Assembly (NCBI GenBank): GCA_017991675.1
Contig: JAGOQB010000007.1
Span: forward strand, 62,001-126,000
DNA: 64,000 nucleotides
Source: Phenylobacterium sp.
GTDB lineage: Bacteria > Pseudomonadota > Alphaproteobacteria > Caulobacterales > Caulobacteraceae
Direction of reading: 5' to 3'
Shown: one piece after another, positions 1 through 8,761 of the stretch
Layout: each line of letters starts with the position of its first letter
Position numbering within the stretch: position 1 is the first letter of the stretch
Notes under the pieces: generated by a model
Database searches by the model: none
What the model was told of the DNA's origin: nothing
The model's input: the letters and a program-made list of their open reading frames with translations, nothing else
Made by a program: the position numbers and the translations under genes

Positions 1-192
1 GCCGATCATCAACCAAGCCCGCACCTGCGGGGCGCTCCGGTTGTCCCAGATCCATAGCCCCGAGGCCCACACGTCGGTCGAGCTGCTGAGGCCGCCCAGG
101 CCCGCGAGGGTGACGAGGCACCCTAGCCAAACGCCGATCAGGCTTGATGCGCTCGCCAGCGCGACAAGCTGGAGCGGCCCTAGCCGGCGCAT
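1..192 (-). CDS. virD4: VirD4/TraG-like type IV coupling protein, N-terminus only
   Basis: The reading frame starts at an ATG (190-192) inside the last codons of virB11 and stays open to the left edge, giving 64 residues. It begins MRRLGPLQLVALA, then has one hydrophobic stretch (about residues 8-34), a Trp-rich piece (VWASGLWIWDN) and a second hydrophobic start at the edge. This fits the N-terminal membrane anchor of VirD4/TraG ATPases, which bring DNA substrates to the secretion channel. Position directly after virB11 in the same operon supports the call. The ATPase motifs lie outside the window, so the assignment rests on position and membrane topology. Confidence 0.6.
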   Translation of the reverse strand, partial: MRRLGPLQLVALASASSLIGVWLGCLVTLAGLGGLSSSTDVWASGLWIWDNRSAPQVRAWLMIG

Positions 193-1178
193 CGGCGATC
201 GGGCTCGAACCAGACTTCGACAACCTGAAAGCGCCCCCCGACGCGCCTGACCTGGACGACTATGTCGACGAGCCGACGAAGGAGGTCGTGAATGTCGCCG
301 CGGGGCAGGTCGCGGCCGCCCTGGCTCTCCTTCACGAGCAGGGTCAGCTGTTCGAAGGCTAGCCGGGCGGAGTTGGCGTGGATGGTCGTGATTGAGCCCG
401 GATGTCCGGAATTGACGTTGCGGAGGTAGAAGTACGCGGCTTCATCGCGGAGCTCCTGGAGGAGGATGCGGTCAGGTCGCATCCTCAACGCGCTCTCCAG
501 CAGGGCCTTCGGGCCGATCTGCGCCAGGCCCTGTCCATCCTTTGCATAGAGCAAATGGACGGCGTTCCGATGCGGCGTCTGCAGCTCGCGGGCGTCCTCG
601 ATCGTGATCAGTCGCTCGGCCTGCGGAATGAGTCGTATCAATCCTTTGGCCAGGGTCGTCTTGCCGGCGCCGGTCGCTCCGGAAATGAGAATGTTGCGGC
701 GGCTTTCCACCGCCAGCGTGAAGAACGCGCGCCACTCACGGGCGCGATGCAGGTCCAGCAGGCGCTGGTCGAGCGTGTCGGCGGAATTGGACCCGGCGGA
801 GACTTCGTCGAACAGTCCCTCGCCGATCATCTCTTCAAGATCGGCGGCGCGGCGAGAAGGTCTGCGAAAGGTCAGCGAGATGGAGTCCGCAGCCGGCGGC
901 AGGACGATCTGGCAGCGCTCGCCGGTTGGCAGCACGGTGGTGCAGATCGGATGCTGATCCTGGACATCTTGCGCCGTGGCGGCCGCCGCCGCGATGGCGA
1001 GCGGACCCAGCCAATCTGGCGACAATTGGGGGGCCTCGATCCAGGTCCAGCGTCCTTCGCGCTCGACTGCGAACTCGCCGGGCTTGTTCACGACGATCTC
1101 AGTCACCCGCTCGTCGTCCAGGTGAGCGCGGAACGGATGTAGATAGTGCTCGAGCACGGTGGTGTCGCCGGCGGGCAC
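180..1178 (-). CDS. virB11: VirB11-type secretion ATPase
   Basis: This is a 332-residue hexameric traffic ATPase of the type IV secretion system, acting at the cytoplasmic face of the inner membrane. A Walker A motif GATGAGKT is at residues 167-174, an Asp box ITIEDARELQ at about 191-200, and a Walker B region RILLQELRD at about 237-245, followed by the His-box region GSITTIHAN. Length is normal for the family. It ends the virB10-virB11 run two bases downstream of virB10, and its stop overlaps the coupling protein start. Confidence 0.95.
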   Translation of the reverse strand: MPAGDTTVLEHYLHPFRAHLDDERVTEIVVNKPGEFAVEREGRWTWIEAPQLSPDWLGPLAIAAAAATAQDVQDQHPICTTVLPTGERCQIVLPPAADSISLTFRRPSRRAADLEEMIGEGLFDEVSAGSNSADTLDQRLLDLHRAREWRAFFTLAVESRRNILISGATGAGKTTLAKGLIRLIPQAERLITIEDARELQTPHRNAVHLLYAKDGQGLAQIGPKALLESALRMRPDRILLQELRDEAAYFYLRNVNSGHPGSITTIHANSARLAFEQLTLLVKESQGGRDLPRGDIHDLLRRLVDIVVQVRRVGGRFQVVEVWFEPDRRCAG

Positions 1179-1180
1179 CC

Positions 1181-2263
1181 TTATCGGGCCTTCAGGCGGT
1201 AGACGGGGCCGAAGTCGAGATCCACCGCGGTAAAGATCGCGACTTCCTCTCCGTGGCGTTTGCGCAGGGAGGGCGGGATATCGATCGACTTTTCGACTGC
1301 GACGGCTGCTGCCGCGGACGGCTCGCGGACAAGGTACCCGTACTCGTTGCTTCCGACCTCGGCGACGCCCAGGTCGAGAATGGACAGGACGACCGCCCCG
1401 CCAAAGCGGTCCCAGAAGTGGGTGTCCAGATCGCCGTCGAAGCCGGCGCGACCAAGCGGGTCGCTCGCGGGCGACGAGAGCTGAACTGCGACGCCGCTGG
1501 GCGTCAGCGCTCGGGTCCAGAGCACGAACAGCCGTCGCTGCCCCTGGCGCATGCCCGCGCGATACTCCCCGAGCACGCGAGATCCCTTCTCCAGCACCAC
1601 GACCACACCGGTCGCCGAGTAGACATCACGTGTGATGAGACAGCTGACATACCCGGGCGTGGAGCTGTCCAGGGCTGTTTCCAGAACGCAAGGAATGAGG
1701 GTTCCTGCGACCAGCATCAGATCGCGTTGGGCAAGGCGGCTGGCCTTGACGCTGGCGATGTCAGAGCCGCGCCGAAGCTGGTCGAGCTCCGTCTCGGGCG
1801 TCGGCGTGGCGGTGCTCGCCGGGCGTATGACGGGGTCGATTCTGGAAGAAGGCTGCGAGTAGGCGAGCATCGACGAAGGCGCCGGCGGCGTGTCTGGTCC
1901 AGGCGCGGGGATGGACGAGCCGGATGGCCGCTGGCGCCCCGGTGACGCGGGTTCGGTTGGCGTCGCGGTCGATGGATCAGCGAGGGGACGGGGGCTGTCG
2001 GCCGTCGCCTCCGCGCGCACCGCTTCGAAGGGGACAATCTGCTGTACGGGCCGTTTCGGCGGTGGCCGCGGCGCGCGTGGGTGTTCCTGACGCCAGGTCA
2101 CGGCCGCGAACACCGCACAACCCAGGACGAGACCAGCCAAGGCGATGGCCTTGCCGCGGGCCCCGTCGGCGCGTCCAGAGACAGGCGTGATCGTGCGATT
2201 GAGATCGGCGCGAGCGTCAGGAGAGGTGCTCGCGGCGGCGACGTCGGAGACATCCTCGTTCAT
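1181..2263 (-). CDS. virB10: VirB10/TrbI-like channel protein
   Basis: The 360-residue protein bridges the inner and outer membranes in the type IV secretion core complex. It has a short cytoplasmic N-terminus, one membrane helix (about residues 38-57, AIALAGLVLGCAVFAAVTW), and a long Pro-rich periplasmic linker (about 60-150). The conserved C-terminal VirB10 beta domain starts near LMLVAGTLIPCVLETAL and includes the VYSATGVVVVLEKGSRVLGEY region. The start overlaps the virB9 stop by 4 bases, a sign of translational coupling. Confidence 0.93.
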   Translation of the reverse strand: MNEDVSDVAAASTSPDARADLNRTITPVSGRADGARGKAIALAGLVLGCAVFAAVTWRQEHPRAPRPPPKRPVQQIVPFEAVRAEATADSPRPLADPSTATPTEPASPGRQRPSGSSIPAPGPDTPPAPSSMLAYSQPSSRIDPVIRPASTATPTPETELDQLRRGSDIASVKASRLAQRDLMLVAGTLIPCVLETALDSSTPGYVSCLITRDVYSATGVVVVLEKGSRVLGEYRAGMRQGQRRLFVLWTRALTPSGVAVQLSSPASDPLGRAGFDGDLDTHFWDRFGGAVVLSILDLGVAEVGSNEYGYLVREPSAAAAVAVEKSIDIPPSLRKRHGEEVAIFTAVDLDFGPVYRLKAR

Positions 2264-3090
2264 GGCTTGGGAGCCAGGCTGCGTTCGACTTCCGGCGAGG
2301 CCGTCAGCGTCCCCGTGGCGGCGCCCGCGGGGCCAGGCGCACGATTGCGGATGCAGAGGACCTGGCGACCCCGGCGAAGCCGGAACAGGGCCGCCCTCTC
2401 GTGGATCACTACGAACTCACCGCGGACATCAAACTGCGCGAGCCGTTCGCCGCCGTCTTCATCCACGACGTAGATCGCTGCGAGCGCCTGAGACGCCGGA
2501 AACCGCATCACCGTGAAGCGGCCGTTGTCGGAGACCTCCGAAGGCGCGAGAGAGAAGGCCCCCTGGAGCTCGTAGTCGAGGTTTCTTGGCCCTTCGATCG
2601 CGCCCCGCTCGAGTTTCAGCTGAAGGATCTTCTGCTCCAGTGCGAGGGCCTCGGCAGTCAGCGTCTTGCTCAGTCGGTCGGCTTCCTCAGACGGGTATCG
2701 AAACCGCAGGACGAAGACGGCGCGCTCAGCCGGCTTGGTCGAGAGCGGTGCAAGTTCGAAGGCGTAATGGCGACCTCGGCCCGCGCCCGTGTTGGTCGAC
2801 ACCAAAAGGTTCGACGTTGCTGGCGTACCCCGCGGTTTGATGAACAGGACCGGGCCTTCGGCGGCGACCTCCCATGCGGTTGGCTGGCCGAGCGCGACGT
2901 GTTGGATGGCCTCGCCGTCGCCGAAGATGACCTGAAGGGCGGCCCGCGGCGAAGCGGCCAGGCGCACGACCCGGTTCGCATCGTAGTCCACGATCCTGAT
3001 CCTTGGGTCTGGCGCGGACGCCGGGTCCGCCGCTGCGACTGGGAGCGGAAGTCCGGCGAGCAGTAGGAAGATCAACGCTCGACGTTTCAT
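2260..3090 (-). CDS. virB9: VirB9-like outer core protein
   Basis: The 276-residue protein has a signal peptide (MKRRALIFLLLAGLPLPVAAA). The VirB9/TrbG fold follows: an N-terminal beta domain with DPRIRIVDYDANRVVRL and a later YELQGAFSLAPSEVSDNGRFTVMRFP segment, both typical of the family. With VirB7 and VirB10 it forms the outer-membrane core of the channel. It overlaps virB8 and virB10 by 4 bases at each end. Confidence 0.92.
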   Translation of the reverse strand: MKRRALIFLLLAGLPLPVAAADPASAPDPRIRIVDYDANRVVRLAASPRAALQVIFGDGEAIQHVALGQPTAWEVAAEGPVLFIKPRGTPATSNLLVSTNTGAGRGRHYAFELAPLSTKPAERAVFVLRFRYPSEEADRLSKTLTAEALALEQKILQLKLERGAIEGPRNLDYELQGAFSLAPSEVSDNGRFTVMRFPASQALAAIYVVDEDGGERLAQFDVRGEFVVIHERAALFRLRRGRQVLCIRNRAPGPAGAATGTLTASPEVERSLAPKP

Positions 3091-3767
3091 GGCGCCACCT
3101 CAGCGTCCGCCCGATAGCTCGAAACCTGAAAGCCCAGGGGGTTGGCGAGCCGGTCGGCTTCGCGCATCGGCGCCTTGGCGTAGCTGAAGGCCACGGTTGC
3201 GATCCAATCGCTTTCCTCGACCTGCGCGCCGCGACGATTGATCCGATGAAATCTGACGTTCGCGACGTCGGGGGCGATGAAGCTGATCGCCCTGATCTCG
3301 ATGAGCGCTTCCGCCGCCTCGCCCAGCACCACCTGCGGACTGGCCGGGTTGCTGGGCCGGAACGCCGCGGCCCAACGCTGTTGCTCTTGCGGCGTGGACA
3401 TCAGCGACACCTGCCGGAAATTGGCTTCGGCGGCGCTCGGCAGCCAGCCTTCCCGGGCTCGGACATAGGTCGCGAGAAACGACTTGGTGACGGCCTCGTC
3501 ATAGGCACGCTGCTGCACGTCTTTGAGCGCTGTCATGACCTCCACGGCGCCTGTCGCACGGTCGACGCGCACGACATATGGCTCGACCGACTTCAGCGGA
3601 GTGAGGGCTGCGAGCGCCACGACCGCCGCCGTTGCGAGCAGGCCGGCCAGGCCGGCCACCCCCCAGGCCAGTTGCGCGGACCGGCGGGCGGCGGCCAATC
3701 GGTCGGCGTCCCAGCTCGTGGCTTCCGCGAAGTAGGCGCGGAGGTCGGCGGCGGGCACGCCGTTCAT
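3087..3767 (-). CDS. virB8: VirB8-like inner membrane assembly protein
   Basis: The 226-residue bitopic protein has a short cytoplasmic N-terminus, one membrane helix (about residues 33-56) and a periplasmic NTF2-like domain that contains VEPYVVRVDRATGAVEV, a standard VirB8 signature. It nucleates assembly of the type IV machinery. The start overlaps the stop of the small VirB7-like lipoprotein gene by 4 bases. Confidence 0.92.
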   Translation of the reverse strand: MNGVPAADLRAYFAEATSWDADRLAAARRSAQLAWGVAGLAGLLATAAVVALAALTPLKSVEPYVVRVDRATGAVEVMTALKDVQQRAYDEAVTKSFLATYVRAREGWLPSAAEANFRQVSLMSTPQEQQRWAAAFRPSNPASPQVVLGEAAEALIEIRAISFIAPDVANVRFHRINRRGAQVEESDWIATVAFSYAKAPMREADRLANPLGFQVSSYRADAEVAP

Positions 3768-3940
3768 CGGCCGCCTCCACAGGCGGCAGCAGCAGATTCT
3801 GTCGGCGCTGGGCCGTGGTTCAACACCGAGCCGTAAGGGTTTGCCGGGCGCCGTTGCCCTTGGCAGGCGCCCGAGGCCGCGCCCTGGCAGGCGGCCATGA
3901 GCAGAACGGCCACAATGCAGATCAGCGTGCGCCTGATCAT
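3764..3940 (-). CDS. virB7: Small VirB7-like lipoprotein
   Basis: This 58-residue protein has a lipoprotein signal (MIRRTLICIVAVLLMAAC, lipobox Cys at 18) and a short Pro/Asn-rich mature part (NPYGSVLNHGP). VirB7 proteins are small outer-membrane lipoproteins that stabilise VirB9, and the slot between virB6 and virB8 is their usual place. Both ends overlap neighbours by 4 bases (ATGA). Sequence similarity is too slight to prove the family, so the name rests on size, lipobox and position. Confidence 0.7.
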   Translation of the reverse strand: MIRRTLICIVAVLLMAACQGAASGACQGQRRPANPYGSVLNHGPAPTESAAAACGGGR

Positions 3941-4860
3941 GTGCTCCTCGCTGGGCGAATGGACCCGCCGCCGGTCGGCGGGCGGGTCGTGAAGGGCGCG
4001 GAATGCAATGCGGCGGCCGGGGAGCGGAAGGCGCTGGCGCCGGCGGTCGCGAAGTCGGCGATTCCCGCGCTGGCGCCGCCCGCGATGCCGGCGGCGATGG
4101 CGGGGGTTTGCAGGAAGAAGATGGCGGCCAGGAAACACAGCGCGACGAACAGGAGGCCCCCCACCATGGGATCGTGTCCGTCGATCGCAGACCATTGATC
4201 GCCGACCAGCGAGAGCACCAGCTGGAAGACGCTGATGATCAGGGCGAAGAGCACAAGGTAGTTCACCGCCTGGCTCAACCAGCCGAAGAAGTAGCGCCTT
4301 GTTCCGTCGAAGAGGGCGCAGGCGACGAAGATGGGCCCGAGCGCGATCAGGAGGGCCAGCGCGATCTTGGCGATCATGACGATGCCAAACCCCAGCGCCG
4401 CCGCGGCGGCGCCGATCAGGAAGACCGCGGCGGCCATCAGCCACGGTGCGATGTCGATCGCGCTCCCGGTGTCGGCGATCTTCTGGCCGAGATAGGCGCC
4501 GCGGGCGAAGAACTGGTCGAAGGCCGCGCCGGGCTCCTGCGCCGCGCCGCCGCTGATGGCTTGCGCCAGGGCCTCCGGAAGCGTCCGAAAGAGCGGCTCT
4601 GCGACCCAGTCGCCATACGCGACGCTGGTCGCGAGCATATAGATGACGGCGAGCTTCAGGGAGCGGACGGCGAAGTCCATGAAGGGCTCGGCGATAGCGC
4701 CGCGCAGGATCGCAAACCCGTAGAGCAGCACATACAGGACCAAGGCGAGCCGCATGGGGCCAGCCAATTCAGCCACCATCCCAGAAGCGCCCTGGGTCAG
4801 AAACTGCTCGAGCCGATCATCAATGAAGGCGTAGGCTGGACCGAAGACGGCGAATGGCAT
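3937..4860 (-). CDS. virB6: VirB6/TrbL-like polytopic membrane protein
   Basis: The inner-membrane protein is about 307 residues from the preferred start at 4860 (MPFAVFGPAYAFIDDRL), which has GAGGA upstream; a 23-codon longer reading is possible. Several hydrophobic helices are visible (about five to six), including AVFLIGAAAAALGFGIVMIAKIALALL and a long one near the C-terminus. VirB6 proteins form the inner-membrane part of the DNA path. The Trp/Tyr and GAxxG helix pattern and the operon position agree with the family. Confidence 0.88.
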   Translation of the reverse strand: MPFAVFGPAYAFIDDRLEQFLTQGASGMVAELAGPMRLALVLYVLLYGFAILRGAIAEPFMDFAVRSLKLAVIYMLATSVAYGDWVAEPLFRTLPEALAQAISGGAAQEPGAAFDQFFARGAYLGQKIADTGSAIDIAPWLMAAAVFLIGAAAAALGFGIVMIAKIALALLIALGPIFVACALFDGTRRYFFGWLSQAVNYLVLFALIISVFQLVLSLVGDQWSAIDGHDPMVGGLLFVALCFLAAIFFLQTPAIAAGIAGGASAGIADFATAGASAFRSPAAALHSAPFTTRPPTGGGSIRPARST

Positions 4861-4867
4861 GGCGTCC

Positions 4868-5056
4868 TCAGAGTGCTTCTTTGTAGAGGGTGCGCCGAGC
4901 GGCGGCGCGTGCATCGCGCTCTCCCGCAAGCGCCCGCTCGCAAACTTCGCCGGATCGCTCGCCGGACCTGCAGGCCTTGAGAAGCTCGGCTCGGGCCTCG
5001 TGGCCCTGGGGCGAACACCCGGCCAGGGCCGCCCCGAGGATCAGCACCCGGATCAT
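4868..5056 (-). CDS. Small lipoprotein between virB5 and virB6, possible entry-exclusion protein
   Basis: The 62-residue reading frame has a lipobox (MIRVLILGAALAGC, Cys14) and a mature part with two more Cys residues (KACRSGERSGEVCERAL) spaced as in a small helical hairpin. Its start overlaps the virB5 stop by 4 bases and it ends just before virB6. Small lipoproteins in this position of virB/trb operons (EexN, TrbK types) often block redundant mating. The same Cys-x(n)-Cys pattern is seen in EexN-like proteins, but I assign the role by position only. Confidence 0.65.
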   Translation of the reverse strand: MIRVLILGAALAGCSPQGHEARAELLKACRSGERSGEVCERALAGERDARAAARRTLYKEAL

Positions 5057-5760
5057 TGGAAGGCCTCTCGATAGAGCGCCAAGCGCGCGTCGGCCGCTGT
5101 CCGGCTGCGCTCGTGATCGCGTTGCGTTTGCAGCCGCTCCTCGGCCGCCTGCGCCATGGCCAGGCCTTGCAAGCGCATTTGATCATTCGCGATCATCGCC
5201 TGCTCAGCGGCCAGGCGCGCTTGAATGTCCATGACCGCTCTGGCGTTGGTCGCGGTGTCGAGCGCACTCGCGATTTCGGCCAGGCCGTCCAAGCGCTCGG
5301 ACCCCACATCGGCCGCTTGGCGGCCAAGTGCGAGATCGCGAGCTGCGCGGTCGCCGATGCGCTCGAGCTCCTGCCCAAGCACGTCGCCAGGCTTGGCCGA
5401 GAAGAGCCGGTGCGTCTGGCGAATGAGGTCGGCCGTCTCGCCGAGTTCCCCCAGTCCTGAGAAGTCGCCATTCGACGCGGCGACGTAGGTTTCGATCTGC
5501 GGGACGAATGCGCGAAGCGCTGGCGTGGACAGGGCGGCGGCCAGGCTGTTCACGTCCGAGATCTGATTGAATCCGTCGTAGAGGCGCTTGGCCTCGATGA
5601 CCTGGGACTTCAGCTCGTTCAACTGGTTGAGGGCCGTCTGCGCCTGCTGGAGCAGGTTCGCATAGGCCGTCGGGTCGTGGACGATGACCTGCGCCGACAC
5701 GGGCTGAGGTTGGGTGGCGAGCCACACGCTCGCGATCGAAGCTAGTAGCGCGCGTTTCAT
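5053..5760 (-). CDS. virB5: VirB5/TrbJ-like pilus-tip protein
   Basis: Starting at 5760 the protein is 235 residues with a signal peptide (MKRALLASIASVWLATQPQPVSA). The mature start VIVHDPTAYANLLQQAQTAL is characteristic of VirB5/TrbJ proteins, and the rest is helical, Ala/Gln-rich and coiled-coil-like. Members are minor pilus or adhesion components. The chosen start overlaps the virB4 stop by 4 bases; a longer upstream in-frame start would lie inside virB4 and is less likely. Confidence 0.88.
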   Translation of the reverse strand: MKRALLASIASVWLATQPQPVSAQVIVHDPTAYANLLQQAQTALNQLNELKSQVIEAKRLYDGFNQISDVNSLAAALSTPALRAFVPQIETYVAASNGDFSGLGELGETADLIRQTHRLFSAKPGDVLGQELERIGDRAARDLALGRQAADVGSERLDGLAEIASALDTATNARAVMDIQARLAAEQAMIANDQMRLQGLAMAQAAEERLQTQRDHERSRTAADARLALYREAFQ

Positions 5761-8132
5761 AGGAGGTTTCTCCGAGCATTCTGGAAAGGCAGACGCCAAC
5801 GATCGGGATCGTCGCCGTGCAGGCCGCGAATGCGATCGAGCAGCTCAACGGTTTGGGTCCGGCCCGACAGCACGGCCAATTCGTCGTCGAGGCCGGTCAG
5901 GTCCAGGTCGACGACGATGGAGTTGTGACCCTGTTTCACCAGGAAGTGCCGCCGCTCCGGCGACATCTCATCACGAACCAGCGCGAACTCGCGTTCGCTC
6001 AGGCCAAAGCCTTCCCTGTAGTCGCGCTCGGTAGCGCTGGAATTGGGCAGGAAGATCTTGGTCGCGCATTGCTCGACGATGGTGTGGGCGATCGGCGAGC
6101 GAAGGACATCCGCAGGCGACTGGGTGCCAAACACCATGAAGGCGTTCTGCTTGCGAAAGGTCTTCAGGCCGTCCTGCGCCAGGCCCTGGAAGGCTTCATC
6201 GCCCAAGGCCTTCCAGAACTCGTCGATGTCGAGGACGAGGCGCTGGCCATCGACGAGCACCTGCAGTCGATGCAGGAGGTACATCATTACCGGCGTACGG
6301 ATTTCCGGGACGTCGAGGATGTGGGTGATGTCGAAGCCCAGAAAGCGGTTGCTCAGGTCGAGTGCGTCGGCCTCGCCGTCGAAGACCCAGCCAAGGGGAT
6401 TGCCGCGTCGCCAACGCTCCAGCCGGGCGCCGATACCGTCGGCGTCGCGTTGGCCGAGCAGCGCTCGAAGCGCTGAGATGGATCTCTGCCTCGGTGGAAG
6501 GGGGCTGAGGGCCGCGAGCGCCGCATCTATCGCACGCGCCTCCCGCGGCGTGATCTGCCCGTCGGGCGCCGCCAGCTGCTGGATCAGGCGGCTGAGGAAC
6601 GTCCGGTCGGCAGGCGTGTCGCCAAGCGCCTTCAGGGGCGCAAAGCCTGTCGGCTCCCCAGGCCGTAGCGCCAGATAGGTTCCGCCACAGGCGCGGACGA
6701 AAATCTCCGCCCCGCGATCCTTGTCGATGAAGACTTGGCGGGCGCCGAACTTTTCCAGTTGGGCGAGCAGGAAGTTCTGCACGACCGTCTTGCCCGCTCC
6801 CGTCGGGCCGCAGACGAAGGTGTGTCCGACGTCTCCGACATGAAAGCTGAAATGGAACGGGGATGCAGCCGAGCTGCGCAGCAGGGCGACGGCCGGTCCC
6901 CAATGATTGCCCTCCAGCCGACCGCTGGGATGGGTGTGCAGGGGGGCGAAGCTCGCGAAATTGCGGCTGGTGATCGCGGCGGGCCGGAGTCGGAAGCGGA
7001 ATGCGCCAGGGAATTGGGCCCAGAAGGCCGCTTCAAGGCCGAGGTCCTCGCGCGCGACGACCAGGCCGCTGTCGGCCATCAGGGCGCGGGCCTTGGCCAG
7101 ACGGTTCGCCAGCTCCCCCGGCGCGGCGCCATAGACAAGGACCGAGGCTTGATGGTCGCCGAGAACGAACCTGTTGGAAACGAGATCGTCGAGGGCCTCT
7201 TCGAGGCCCGACACCTGGGAAGCGGCGCGGTCGCGGGCCGAAACCATCTGGTTCTGCTTGCGCGCGAGGAGAGCGCGAGCCGCCGGCTTGGAGAGGAAGC
7301 TGAAGGATTGGGCCACGACGAGCGGGAAGGGCGCTGCGAGCAGGTCGTTCCAGAGCCCGGGACGGGTCGAGGCGGGGTACTCCTTGACGCCGAGGACCCC
7401 AGCAAAGGTCTCTCGCGAGGCCTCGCGAATTTCCAGCGCCTCGCGCCCAAAGATCAAGCGGGCCGAATAGATCGACGCGCCCAGGTGGCCCCGCACGAGC
7501 GGAACCGGTTCGCTGCGCCCGGTGAGGATGAGGCGCATGAGCTCCATGGGTTCTGAGAAGACCAGATCATTGCGCGTTCGCAGGCCAAGCGGCGTCGGGC
7601 CGTACCGACCGAGGTGCTGAGTCAGATTGCGCCCAGCGTCTTCGATGCGGCGTATCGCGTTGCTCTCTGCGGCCTGGTCAGCGGAACGATCGAGGCGTCC
7701 GAACAGGGCCTGCAGGCGGCTTGGGAGGGCGCGCCCGGCGTGAAGCACAAGCGTCAGGTAGAGTTCGTTGATGAAAAGCCGTTCGCATTGGAGACGGTCG
7801 CGGTAGGCGTGGTCGAGTTCGGCGGCGAAACGTGAGCGAAAGCGACCGTTGGGGTAGTCCTCGGAAGCCCTTCGGACGACGTGGTGCCAGATCGCCAACT
7901 GGTCGTCGGCGAGATTACGCCAGGTGTTGTTGAGCTTGGCGTGGAGGTCGTTGAGGTCGCGTGGATCCGCTGTTTCGAAACTCGTCCCTTCCAGCCGAAA
8001 GCTCAGCATCAAGGCGCCTGTGTCGAGGAGGACTACCTGGTCGTTAAGGTGACGGGCGAATGGAAGAGCCGCGTCAGGCTCTTGCTCGCGCTTGCGCAGC
8101 TTGGCTGAGATCGGGCGGACGGATTTAGGCAC
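5757..8132 (-). CDS. virB4: VirB4-type conjugation ATPase
   Basis: The 791-residue protein is the largest ATPase of the type IV system and energises pilus assembly and substrate transfer. It has the CagE/TrbE/VirB N-terminal region, a Walker A CGPTGAGKT at residues 441-449, and a Walker B LVLDIDEFWKALGDE near residue 630. The probable start is GTG at 8132, overlapping virB3 by 8 bases. Length is normal for stand-alone VirB4. Confidence 0.95.
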   Translation of the reverse strand: MPKSVRPISAKLRKREQEPDAALPFARHLNDQVVLLDTGALMLSFRLEGTSFETADPRDLNDLHAKLNNTWRNLADDQLAIWHHVVRRASEDYPNGRFRSRFAAELDHAYRDRLQCERLFINELYLTLVLHAGRALPSRLQALFGRLDRSADQAAESNAIRRIEDAGRNLTQHLGRYGPTPLGLRTRNDLVFSEPMELMRLILTGRSEPVPLVRGHLGASIYSARLIFGREALEIREASRETFAGVLGVKEYPASTRPGLWNDLLAAPFPLVVAQSFSFLSKPAARALLARKQNQMVSARDRAASQVSGLEEALDDLVSNRFVLGDHQASVLVYGAAPGELANRLAKARALMADSGLVVAREDLGLEAAFWAQFPGAFRFRLRPAAITSRNFASFAPLHTHPSGRLEGNHWGPAVALLRSSAASPFHFSFHVGDVGHTFVCGPTGAGKTVVQNFLLAQLEKFGARQVFIDKDRGAEIFVRACGGTYLALRPGEPTGFAPLKALGDTPADRTFLSRLIQQLAAPDGQITPREARAIDAALAALSPLPPRQRSISALRALLGQRDADGIGARLERWRRGNPLGWVFDGEADALDLSNRFLGFDITHILDVPEIRTPVMMYLLHRLQVLVDGQRLVLDIDEFWKALGDEAFQGLAQDGLKTFRKQNAFMVFGTQSPADVLRSPIAHTIVEQCATKIFLPNSSATERDYREGFGLSEREFALVRDEMSPERRHFLVKQGHNSIVVDLDLTGLDDELAVLSGRTQTVELLDRIRGLHGDDPDRWRLPFQNARRNLL

Positions 8133-8463
8133 GACGCCGCCTCAGAGCCGCGTGGCGCGTGAGCGGCAACGGGGTCGCCGAGCTGCCGCCCCACGCCTGG
8201 GTGTTGCGGGCCCGACCTCTCGTCTCAAGGTGAAGATAGAGAACCCGGAAGGCGTTGGGATCGCTTCGGCAGACCGCCTGAAAGACGAGGTGCAGACCCG
8301 GTGCGATGAGAAGGTAGAGCATCGAGTCCGCGGCGAGGAAGGCCACCGCAGAGACAAGCAGGTTGACGCCCACCGCCTCCATTGGAACGCCGAGCACGGT
8401 CGCTGGCCTTGTACAGGCCAGAAAGAGAATGTCCTCGGTCAGGCGTTCTGGGACCGAGCTCAT
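8125..8463 (-). CDS. virB3: VirB3-like membrane protein
   Basis: The 112-residue protein has the family opening (LTEDILFLACTRPATVLGVP), a paired hydrophobic region at about residues 28-60 and the short segment HLVFQAVCRSDPNAFRVLYLHLETR, which is diagnostic of VirB3/TrbD. It assists VirB4 in pilus biogenesis. The C-terminal tail is Arg-rich. One base separates it from virB2. Confidence 0.9.
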   Translation of the reverse strand: MSSVPERLTEDILFLACTRPATVLGVPMEAVGVNLLVSAVAFLAADSMLYLLIAPGLHLVFQAVCRSDPNAFRVLYLHLETRGRARNTQAWGGSSATPLPLTRHAALRRRRA

Positions 8464-8464
8464 G

Positions 8465-8761
8465 TCAGCCCCCCGTGATCATGTCGACGATGGTGGCCGC
8501 GCCGAAGATGACGATGATCCCGACGATGACCGTGCCGGCGCGGCGCAGGTCCAGGTGGCCGAACATCCAGGCGATGCCGGTGGCGATGACGGCCAGGATG
8601 GCCAGTCCGCGAACGATGCCGCTGCTCAGCAGGTCGATGATGTTCTGGATGAAGGCGCCGATATCGCCGCCCACGCCGCTGGCCTGCGCAAAAGCCGGCG
8701 TTGCGGCGGCGCTCGCGACCGCGGCCAGCAGCAGGACATAGGTGTTGCGGGAACGATTCAT
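8465..8761 (-). CDS. virB2: VirB2-like major pilin precursor
   Basis: From the ATG at 8761 this is a 98-residue propilin with a signal peptide (MNRSRNTYVLLLAAVASAAATPAFA) followed by two hydrophobic helices (about residues 47-66 and 76-93) separated by a short basic loop (GHLDLRRAG). That is the standard VirB2/TrbC layout. A longer in-frame reading exists upstream but covers virB1, whose stop overlaps the preferred start by 4 bases. Confidence 0.9.
   Translation of the reverse strand: MNRSRNTYVLLLAAVASAAATPAFAQASGVGGDIGAFIQNIIDLLSSGIVRGLAILAVIATGIAWMFGHLDLRRAGTVIVGIIVIFGAATIVDMITGG

Noticed and set aside
402-1945. Plus-strand open frames of 246 and 339 codons
   Set aside because: They are shadows of virB11 and virB10 on the other strand.
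4003-4980. Plus-strand frame of 325 codons over virB6
   Set aside because: It is antisense to a membrane protein gene with a good operon position, and is rich in Glu/Gly/Arg without motifs.
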